Positions 1 to 6,021 of a stretch of DNA of 10,636 nucleotides are shown here, piece by piece. This stretch comes from Proteobacteria bacterium UBA2133. Its GTDB lineage: Bacteria; Pseudomonadota; Gammaproteobacteria; Arenicellales; UBA868. The translations under genes and the position numbers were made by a program. How positions within the stretch are numbered: the stretch's first letter is position 1; the number at the start of each line of letters is the position of its first letter. Under the pieces are notes generated by a model. The model had not been told where the DNA came from, did not search any database, and worked only from the letters and a program-made list of their open reading frames with translations. Location of the stretch: NCBI GenBank assembly GCA_002327725.1, contig DCXP01000029.1:1-10636 (forward strand). The letters run 5' to 3'.

Positions 1-1
1 C

Positions 2-1765
2 CAACTGGCGCTGGGCAACATGGGCAAATCTGGCGGCGGCTGCAACATCTTCCGTGGCCACGACAACGTCCAGGGCGCAACCGACTTTTGTATCCTTTCG
101 CACTCGTTGCCCGGCTACTACGGCCTGTCGACGGGTTCCTGGAAGCATTGGTCGCGGGTCTGGGATCTGGACCACGAGTGGGTTAAGGGCCGTTTTGATC
201 CTACCGAAGTAGAAGGCGACAAGGGTAAGCCGGTGCACCCGATGAATTACAAGGGTATCCCGGTATCGCGCTGGATCGACGGCGTGCTGGAAGATAAGGC
301 CAATATCGGTCAACGCGATAACGTCCGGGCGATGGTGTTCTGGGGTCACGCACCCAACAGCCAAACCCGTGGCCTGGAAATGAAAAAGGCCATGGAAAAG
401 CTCGACCTGATGGTAGTTATTGATCCGTACCCGACGGTCAGCGCGGTGATGCACGACCGCACCGACGGGGTCTACCTGTTGCCGGCGGCAACCCAGTACG
501 AGACTTACGGTTCAATCACGGCTTCCAACCGTTCGCTGCAATGGCGGGACAAGGTGATCGAACCGATGTTCGAGTCGTTGCCCGATCACACCATCATGCA
601 CAAGCTGGCCACTAAACTCGAGTTCGGCGCGGAGTTCACCAAGAATATCAAGGTCGAAAACGATGAGCCGTTGATCGAGGACATCACCCGCGAATTCAAC
701 CGCGGTATGTGGACCATCGGCTATACCGGCCAGAGCCCCGAGCGGATGAAGAAGCAACAGGCTAACTGGGGTACCTTCGACGTCACTACGCTCAAGGCCG
801 AGGGTGGCCCGTGCGACGGTGAGTACTACGGCCTGCCGTGGCCGTGCTGGGGTACGCCTGAAATGGGCCATCCCGGTACGCCGAATCTGTATGACCCGAG
901 CAAGCCGGTCGCAGATGGTGGCCTGTGTTTCCGGGCCCGCTTTGGTGTGGAACGCAACGGCGAGAGTCTGCTGGCCAACGGCTCCTACCCAGTGGGTTCA
1001 GAAATCAAGGATGGCTACCCGCAGTTCGATCACAAGTTGCTCAAACAACTCGGCTGGTGGGATGACCTGACAGATGATGAGAAGGCAGCGGCTGACGGCA
1101 AGAACTGGAAGACGGACCTCTCAGGCGGTATCCAGCGGGTGGCAATAAAGCATGGCTGCGCGCCCTTTGGTAATGCTAAGGCCCGTTCGGTGGTCTGGAC
1201 TTTCCCGGACCCGGTGCCAGTGCATCGTGAGCCGCTTTATACCAATCGCCGTGACCTGCTCGAGAAATACTCGACCTACGAAGACAAGAAGCGGCACTAT
1301 CGTCTGCCAACCCGCTATGCGTCAATTCAACAGACCGATCACTCCAAGGAATATCCGCTGATCCTGACCAGCGGGCGGTTGGTGGAGTACGAGGGCGGGG
1401 GCGATGAAAGCCGGTCGAACCCGTGGTTGGCTGAGTTGCAGCAGGATATGTTCGCTGAGATTCACCCGACGGATGCTAATAACCACGGTATTCGTGATGG
1501 GCAGATGGTCTGGGTTGAAGGGGCCGAGGGGGCCAAACTCAAGGTCAAGGCACTTGTCACACGGAGGGTCTCACCCGGCGTTGTCTTTCTGCCATTCCAC
1601 TTTGGTGGACACCTAGAAGGTGAAGATCTGCGCAGTAAGTATCCGGCGGGAGCCGACCCATTTGTACTCGGTGAGGCGGCCAACACGGCGCTGACCTACG
1701 GCTACGACTCAGTCACCCAGATGCAGGAATCCAAGTGTTCCCTGTGCCGCATCAGCGTTGCCTGA
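2..1765 (+). CDS. fdhA: Formate dehydrogenase catalytic (alpha) subunit, 5' truncated
   Basis: This is the C-terminal 587 residues of a molybdopterin oxidoreductase that oxidises formate to CO2. The reading frame is open from base 2, so the gene begins upstream; the family is usually about 950-1000 residues, so the N-terminal [4Fe-4S] region and the Cys/Sec metal ligand lie outside. Seen here: the GNMGKSGGG and RGHDNVQG motifs near the left edge, typical of the pterin-binding core of FdhA, then a C-terminal molybdopterin-dinucleotide-binding domain from about base 1350 (LILTSGRLVEYEGGG ... FLPFHFGG). The protein ends in a CSLC motif a few residues before the stop. fdhB follows after 15 bases, with fdhC beyond it, which supports a membrane-bound, probably periplasm-facing respiratory enzyme. 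Export signal and metal (Mo or W) cannot be judged from this fragment. Confidence 0.95.
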   Translation, partial: QLALGNMGKSGGGCNIFRGHDNVQGATDFCILSHSLPGYYGLSTGSWKHWSRVWDLDHEWVKGRFDPTEVEGDKGKPVHPMNYKGIPVSRWIDGVLEDKANIGQRDNVRAMVFWGHAPNSQTRGLEMKKAMEKLDLMVVIDPYPTVSAVMHDRTDGVYLLPAATQYETYGSITASNRSLQWRDKVIEPMFESLPDHTIMHKLATKLEFGAEFTKNIKVENDEPLIEDITREFNRGMWTIGYTGQSPERMKKQQANWGTFDVTTLKAEGGPCDGEYYGLPWPCWGTPEMGHPGTPNLYDPSKPVADGGLCFRARFGVERNGESLLANGSYPVGSEIKDGYPQFDHKLLKQLGWWDDLTDDEKAAADGKNWKTDLSGGIQRVAIKHGCAPFGNAKARSVVWTFPDPVPVHREPLYTNRRDLLEKYSTYEDKKRHYRLPTRYASIQQTDHSKEYPLILTSGRLVEYEGGGDESRSNPWLAELQQDMFAEIHPTDANNHGIRDGQMVWVEGAEGAKLKVKALVTRRVSPGVVFLPFHFGGHLEGEDLRSKYPAGADPFVLGEAANTALTYGYDSVTQMQESKCSLCRISVA

Positions 1766-1780
1766 AGGAGGATATAACTC

Positions 1781-2380
1781 ATGGCTAGAATGAAGTTCCT
1801 TTGCGACGCCGAACGCTGCGTTGAATGCAACGGCTGCGTCACTGCGTGCAAGAATGAGCATGACATACCCTGGGGTGTGAACCGTCGCCGCGTGGTCACC
1901 ATCAATGATGGTGATCCCGGCGAGCGTTCTATCTCAGTGGCGTGCATGCACTGCTCGGAAGCTCCGTGCGCTACAGTGTGTCCTGTCGACTGCTTCTATA
2001 CCACCAACGATGGTGTGGTATTGCACGACAAGGATATCTGCATTGGTTGCGGTTACTGCTTTTACGCCTGTCCGTTCGGCGCTCCGCAGTTTCCCGACGC
2101 CGGCGCCTTCGGTTCACGCGGGAAGATGGACAAATGTACTTTCTGTGCGGGTGGCCCGGACGAGAACAACTCGGCCGAGGAGTCCCGCAAGTACGGCCGT
2201 AACCGCCTGGCGGAAGGGAAGTTGCCGCTGTGTGCTGAAATGTGCTCGACCAAGGCCTTGCTGGCTGGTGATGGCGCCAAGGTTTCGGACATCTTCCGCG
2301 AACGCATCATGTACCGTGGTGCCGGGGCGATGCAATGGGGTTGGGGTGTTGCCTACGACAAGCAGGGGATCAAGGGCTAG
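1781..2380 (+). CDS. fdhB: Formate dehydrogenase iron-sulfur (beta) subunit
   Basis: A 199-residue ferredoxin-like subunit that carries electrons from FdhA to the membrane subunit. Four cysteine groups are visible: C13-x2-C16-x2-C19-x3-C23; C55-x2-C58-x4-C63-x3-C67; C87-x2-C90-x2-C93-x3-C97; and C119-x2-C122 with C151-x3-C155. This is the four-[4Fe-4S] pattern of the FdnH/FdhB/DmsB-like family. Unlike E. coli FdnH (about 290 residues) it has no C-terminal membrane helix, so it must be held by its partners. The ATG has a strong ribosome-binding site, AGGAGG at 1766-1771, nine bases upstream and immediately after the fdhA stop, which implies co-transcription with fdhA. No signal peptide is present, so export would be by hitch-hiking with a Tat-exported FdhA, as is known for this family. 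Confidence 0.95.
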   Translation: MARMKFLCDAERCVECNGCVTACKNEHDIPWGVNRRRVVTINDGDPGERSISVACMHCSEAPCATVCPVDCFYTTNDGVVLHDKDICIGCGYCFYACPFGAPQFPDAGAFGSRGKMDKCTFCAGGPDENNSAEESRKYGRNRLAEGKLPLCAEMCSTKALLAGDGAKVSDIFRERIMYRGAGAMQWGWGVAYDKQGIKG

Positions 2381-2411
2381 CAGTCACCTGCCGGTCTTTG
2401 ACAGTGGTTCC

Positions 2412-2444
2412 CGACGGTGGCAGCGGTTTTCGCTGCCACCGTCG
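2412..2444 (+). promoter_or_regulatory. Strong hairpin between fdhB and fdhC
   Basis: A perfect 14-bp inverted repeat (2412-2425 with 2431-2444) closes on a five-base GTTTT loop, 31 bases after the fdhB stop. No T-run follows the right arm, so it is not a standard intrinsic terminator. Such structures inside operons often protect or define the 3' end of upstream mRNA, or lower downstream expression; which applies here is inference. Confidence 0.55.
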
Positions 2445-2574
2445 CCCACATCCCCACAGGTCGGGCGCCTTGATCGTGTCACCGCCAGTTGCCGCGGTTG
2501 CTGGAGCATGCAACCGATGGTTGGGCCGTCGGCTCGTCCTAATGACGCTATGATCTAAGCCCGTGTTCCTGACG

Positions 2575-2601
2575 TTGGGTGAACGTTGTAGTTTCTATAA
2601 G
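2575..2601 (+). promoter_or_regulatory. Possible promoter of fdhC
   Basis: TATAAG at 2596-2601 matches the sigma-70 -10 consensus at five of six positions. The best upstream candidate for a -35 is TTGGGT at 2575-2580, but the 15-base spacer is short. The 240-base gap and the preceding hairpin make a separate fdhC promoter plausible. Pattern reading only. Confidence 0.25.
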
Positions 2602-2620
2602 TTCAGTTAAGGAGTAGAAC

Positions 2621-3643
2621 GTGACTAACTTTCGATCTTGGGCCCCGATCCTGTGGTTTCTTGCCTTGCCTGTCCTAGGACTTGCACCCCTGGGCCCAGT
2701 ACTGGCCCAGTCCGAGGAGGCGCCCGCCGCGATCAATAACCCCAATCCGGGCGCAGATCTGTGGCGTGCGGTTCGGGGGCATCTGGACTCGCCCGCAGTT
2801 ACCCAGGTCGGCGGCCATGACAATGCCGTTCTAGTGAACCAGGAGGGAGAGCGCTGGATGTCCATCCGGAATCAGAAACTGATTCCACAGGGGGGCGACC
2901 TCCTCATCATGGTGCTGCTTATCATCGGTGCCGTCTATGCGGTGCGCGGCCCGGTTACGCTCAGATCAGGCGCTGCCGGAGTACAAGTGCAGCGGCACTC
3001 AGTAAGCGCCCGGGTGATTCACTGGTTTTTGGCGGGACTCTTCATCATTCTGGGCCTCACCGGCCTGGTTCTCTTGTTCGGAAAATCGCTGTTGATTCCG
3101 TTGATCGGAAAGTCCGCATTCGGCGTGACTGCCTCGGCTTCAAAAGAACTCCATAACCTCCTCGGCCTACTGTTTCCGTTGGCGATTGTCCTTATTTTCT
3201 TCAATCTGGTGCGCAACAATCTTTACGAGAAAGGGGATCTCATGTGGTTCCTCAAAGGCGGCGGTATGATCGGCAAAACGCATGCCAGCGCCGGAATGTT
3301 TAACGGCGGCGAGAAGATGCTTTTCTGGCTCACTATCATCCTCGGCATCGGGGTGTCGGTGACGGGATACATTCTGGATTTTCCCGCGATCGCATCCTGG
3401 ATTGTCAGCGTCTCTCCGGACTTCAGCCAGTACCGGCATGTGATGGAATTCTCCCATGTCATTCATACGGTCATTGCGATTCTCTTTATCGCACTGGTGT
3501 TTGGGCATATCTTCCTTGCGGTCTTCTTTGTGCCGGGTACGCTGTCGAGCATGACCAGTGGAAAGGTCGACGCCAGCTGGGCCGAGGAGCATCATGACCG
3601 CTGGTATGCTGAGATCGAAGGTGATGGCACCAAGGAATCCTAG
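2621..3643 (+). CDS. fdhC: Formate dehydrogenase cytochrome b (gamma) subunit
   Basis: A 340-residue integral membrane cytochrome b that accepts electrons from the beta subunit and would reduce quinone. The GTG start is chosen because AAGGAG lies six bases upstream (2609-2614) and the protein then begins with a clear Sec signal peptide with likely cleavage after VLA (A29). A polar segment of about 60 residues follows, then five hydrophobic helices at about 91-109, 131-154, 177-197, 232-254 and 279-304. Candidate haem-b ligands are H134, H178, H282 and H296; the 14-residue H282/H296 spacing equals that of two haem ligands in E. coli FdnI. FdnI is only about 217 residues with four helices, so the signal peptide, polar segment and first helix are extra, as in longer FdhC-type gamma subunits. 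An intrinsic terminator follows, closing the operon. Confidence 0.92.
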   Translation: MTNFRSWAPILWFLALPVLGLAPLGPVLAQSEEAPAAINNPNPGADLWRAVRGHLDSPAVTQVGGHDNAVLVNQEGERWMSIRNQKLIPQGGDLLIMVLLIIGAVYAVRGPVTLRSGAAGVQVQRHSVSARVIHWFLAGLFIILGLTGLVLLFGKSLLIPLIGKSAFGVTASASKELHNLLGLLFPLAIVLIFFNLVRNNLYEKGDLMWFLKGGGMIGKTHASAGMFNGGEKMLFWLTIILGIGVSVTGYILDFPAIASWIVSVSPDFSQYRHVMEFSHVIHTVIAILFIALVFGHIFLAVFFVPGTLSSMTSGKVDASWAEEHHDRWYAEIEGDGTKES

Positions 3644-3693
3644 GATAGAGCGTTCTCTCCGGTAGTCGCCGTCCGGGTCATCGGAGATCATAC

Positions 3694-3721
3694 AGGGCCG
3701 CTGTACGCGGCCCTCGTTTTT
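3694..3721 (+). terminator. Rho-independent terminator after fdhC
   Basis: An 8-bp GC-rich stem (AGGGCCGC at 3694-3701 with GCGGCCCT at 3707-3714) with a five-base loop is followed by CG and five T residues (3717-3721). It lies 51 bases beyond the fdhC stop and separates the fdh genes from the ankyrin gene. Confidence 0.85.
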
Positions 3722-3764
3722 CGAGCGTCCCGGGCTGCCGGTAAACATCATCAAGCATAGATCC

Positions 3765-4520
3765 GTGGTTTGGCTGAAACAACATTTCACAAATCTGTTT
3801 ATCGCCACGGCTTTGTGCGCCTGGTGCCTCCCCGCAGTCGCGGGCGATGGCGCGTTGAGCCGGGCCTGGGTAAAGGCGATTGAGGCTCGTGACGCAAAGG
3901 CGTTGACGATGCTCCGCCAGGAGGGCTTTAGCGGGGTCCACCTCAGCAACGGGCAGGGCAAGACTGCGCTGATGATTGCTGCTCAGGCGGCGGATGGTCC
4001 ACTGAGCGCGGACCTGGTTTCAGCGGGTGCAGAGATCAATACGCAAAACGACAACGGTGGTACACCCCTGATGCATGCGGCTGTCGGAGGCAACATTGAG
4101 ATCGTTGCGCTATTGCTCAGCGCCGGAGCGGAGGTGAATACCCAGGCCGTCAATGGCTGGACTGCGCTGGCGCTCGCTGCTGCCAAGGGCCATGCGCCGG
4201 TCATTCACCAGTTGTTCAGCGCCGGCGCCGATCCCAATCTCAATGATATCTTTGGCTGGACACCGCTCATGCATGCCGTCGAACAGGGGCGGCGGGCGGC
4301 GGTCGAAGCGCTGCTGCAGCCGCAGACGCGGCTGGATGCCCGCAACAGTGATGGGGTTACCGCACTGCACCGTGCAGCAGCGCTTGGATTTCTGGAGATC
4401 GCGCGGATACTGGTGCGGGCCGGGGCGAGTGCCGATCTGCCGGATCGGACCGGCCGGACCGCGCTGGACTATGCCCGCGAAGCAGGGCAGCCCGAAATCC
4501 TGAAGGACCTTGCCAGTTAG
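3765..4520 (+). CDS. Exported ankyrin-repeat protein
   Basis: A 251-residue protein with an N-terminal signal peptide (hydrophobic stretch about 10-25, likely cleavage after AVA at residue 27) followed by about five ankyrin repeats and a partial one (about 65-97, 98-130, 131-163, 164-196, 197-229, 230-251). Repeat signatures such as GGTPLMHAA, GWTALALAA, GWTPLMHAV and GVTALHRAA are clear. Ankyrin repeats bind proteins, so a periplasmic scaffold or chaperone-like role is likely, but no partner can be named. The start is GTG; no in-frame ATG lies just upstream and no good Shine-Dalgarno is seen, so it rests on the signal peptide. The fdhC terminator lies upstream, so it is probably not part of the fdh operon. 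It converges with the Rieske gene, with six bases between stops and no obvious shared terminator. Confidence 0.9.
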   Translation: MVWLKQHFTNLFIATALCAWCLPAVAGDGALSRAWVKAIEARDAKALTMLRQEGFSGVHLSNGQGKTALMIAAQAADGPLSADLVSAGAEINTQNDNGGTPLMHAAVGGNIEIVALLLSAGAEVNTQAVNGWTALALAAAKGHAPVIHQLFSAGADPNLNDIFGWTPLMHAVEQGRRAAVEALLQPQTRLDARNSDGVTALHRAAALGFLEIARILVRAGASADLPDRTGRTALDYAREAGQPEILKDLAS

Positions 4521-4526
4521 GTGGGC

Positions 4527-5273
4527 TTAACAGAGCACCTGCCGGGCGCAATAGCGATCCAGAGGGATGACCTCTGCCGCACCTTCTACCGCCTGATCGA
4601 CAGCTTTGTTCTTGAACTCGAGTTCCAGGCGATGGCTGAATGTCTCAAGATAAGCTGCGAACATCGATTGACCAGCAACGCCCACAGCGAAGAGGTCATC
4701 GGTCTGCTGATCGTGCTCTAACAGAATCGCGGCGAGCGGGTTAGGTGCCGGCCCGCCCAGAACCCGGCCTCCCTCCGCAGGGTCGTAGACGCTGCCTTCA
4801 GAGCAGCAGTAAATCACATTGGACCTGCGATGAAATCGGTCGTCGTGCCCCGCAAACTGGACCTCTTCGGGTCGGTAGTTGATGAAACTCACCTGAACCG
4901 ACGGATGACTCATCTTGTGCGCGCAGATAGCAGAAAAAGAGACGATCTGGTTCTGGGGCCCAACACCACCTTGCCAGTCATATTGGGTTCCCTGTTGGGT
5001 CGTCAGACCCACGACCCGTCTGATGGATTTATCCAGCCGGATGAGAAAGCATGGTGTTGAAATATAAGGATAGAAAAAAAGATAACTCTCATCGATAACG
5101 AGGTTATTCGCCTTCAGTGGGGCGTTGTTCTCGTCGCGTAACTGAACCCGGTTGAAAAACTGACCCTGGTTGACGGAACCGACCAGGGTTTCCGGATAGG
5201 ATGCCACGGTTGCCGCAGCGGTTGCACACACCTTGATGAATTGTCGACGATCAGTCGCTGTCCTGCGCTCCAT
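4527..5273 (-). CDS. Tat-exported Rieske-fold protein with altered cluster ligands
   Basis: A 248-residue protein with a twin-arginine motif at the N-terminus (DRRQFIK, residues 8-14, then a short apolar stretch), so a folded, cofactor-type protein exported by Tat is expected. Rieske features: C117-A-H119 as the first ligand pair, CCSEGSVYD (156-164) at the position of CPCHGSxYD, and a proline loop GGPAPNPL (173-180). In canonical Rieske proteins the second pair is C-x2-H; here C156 is followed by E159 where histidine is expected, and the two disulphide cysteines correspond to S122 and S158. The spacing between ligand motifs is also longer than in bc1 Rieske proteins. The ATG at 5273 has GAGG four bases upstream; the frame stays open further up only because it crosses the tRNA gene antisense. 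The partner is unknown and the gene stands alone. Whether it binds a [2Fe-2S] cluster is open. Confidence 0.8.
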   Translation of the reverse strand: MERRTATDRRQFIKVCATAAATVASYPETLVGSVNQGQFFNRVQLRDENNAPLKANNLVIDESYLFFYPYISTPCFLIRLDKSIRRVVGLTTQQGTQYDWQGGVGPQNQIVSFSAICAHKMSHPSVQVSFINYRPEEVQFAGHDDRFHRRSNVIYCCSEGSVYDPAEGGRVLGGPAPNPLAAILLEHDQQTDDLFAVGVAGQSMFAAYLETFSHRLELEFKNKAVDQAVEGAAEVIPLDRYCARQVLC

Positions 5274-5439
5274 AACTCCTCGCCAGTGCGTCGTCCGCTG
5301 CAAGAGCCCAGCACGCTTTGCCCCCGGCGGCAGGGAGCGTGCCGCGGCCATGATAAAATATTTCGTCTTCGGGCGCACCCCCATTAATGCAACGGTTTTA
5401 TCCCATCTGGAGCGGATCGGCCGAGCGTTCGAGATCTGC

Positions 5440-5527
<88 letters not shown>

Positions 5528-5596
5528 CTTACCCAGCATGACCCGGGCACGCGTCGCGCGACGGATGGGTGTCTCCTGATTCATTAGCGAGGAATA

Positions 5597-5989
5597 ATGG
5601 AAGATTGCCTGTTTTGTGGCTTTAACAACGAGGAGTTGATCGAAGAGGGGGAGTACTGCTATTCACGTCGTGACGGCTATCCGGTCAGCGAGCATCACAC
5701 CCTGATCATTCCCAAAAGGCACGTTGCTTCGTATTTCGATCTCAATGCGGATGAGATTATGGACATGCACCGCATGCTGGCGGGAATGAAGGCGAGGATC
5801 GAGAATCTGGATGAGACCGTCAGTGGGTTTAATGTCGGGGTGAACGCCGGGCGGGACGCAGGCCAGTCGATCTTTCATGCGCACATGCATCTGATTCCAC
5901 GGCGGCGGGGGGATATTGAAAATCCCCAGGGAGGCGTGCGGGGAGTGATTCCCTACAAACGAACCTACGTCAGACGGAGCAAAGCCTAG
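5597..5989 (+). CDS. HIT-family nucleotide hydrolase/transferase
   Basis: A 130-residue cytosolic protein of the histidine-triad superfamily, which hydrolyses or transfers nucleotidyl groups from substrates such as nucleoside phosphoramidates or dinucleoside polyphosphates. The catalytic triad motif H94-A-H96-M-H98 followed by LIPRR is intact, and upstream elements SEHHTLIIPKRHVAS and GFNVGVNAG fit the fold. C4-x2-C7 near the N-terminus suggests the zinc site of the CxxC-type HIT branch. Length is normal for the family. A GAGGAA ribosome-binding site lies just upstream (5589-5594) of the ATG. The gene begins 69 bases after the tRNA and could be read from the same promoter. The exact substrate cannot be assigned. 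Confidence 0.92.
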   Translation: MEDCLFCGFNNEELIEEGEYCYSRRDGYPVSEHHTLIIPKRHVASYFDLNADEIMDMHRMLAGMKARIENLDETVSGFNVGVNAGRDAGQSIFHAHMHLIPRRRGDIENPQGGVRGVIPYKRTYVRRSKA

Positions 5990-6021
5990 TTCGGGCAACG
6001 CTTGCTGTTGCGCCTTCCGGT

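Noticed and set aside
1905..2558. 217-codon plus-strand frame overlapping fdhB
   Set aside because: It is an out-of-frame shadow of fdhB, which has four clear cysteine clusters; the product is Arg/Ser/Pro-rich with no recognisable domain.
3167..3961. 264-codon minus-strand frame across the end of fdhC and start of the ankyrin gene
   Set aside because: It is antisense to two well-supported genes and to the terminator, with low-complexity, unrecognisable product.
5552..5563. Perfect 12-base palindrome CGTCGCGCGACG after tRNA-Ser
   Set aside because: It gives only a short stem with a GCGC loop and no T-run, so neither a terminator nor a known binding site can be supported.
5995..6011. GCAAC/GTTGC hairpin between the HIT and pseudokinase genes
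   Set aside because: A five-base stem without a T-run is too weak to call a terminator for the convergent pair.
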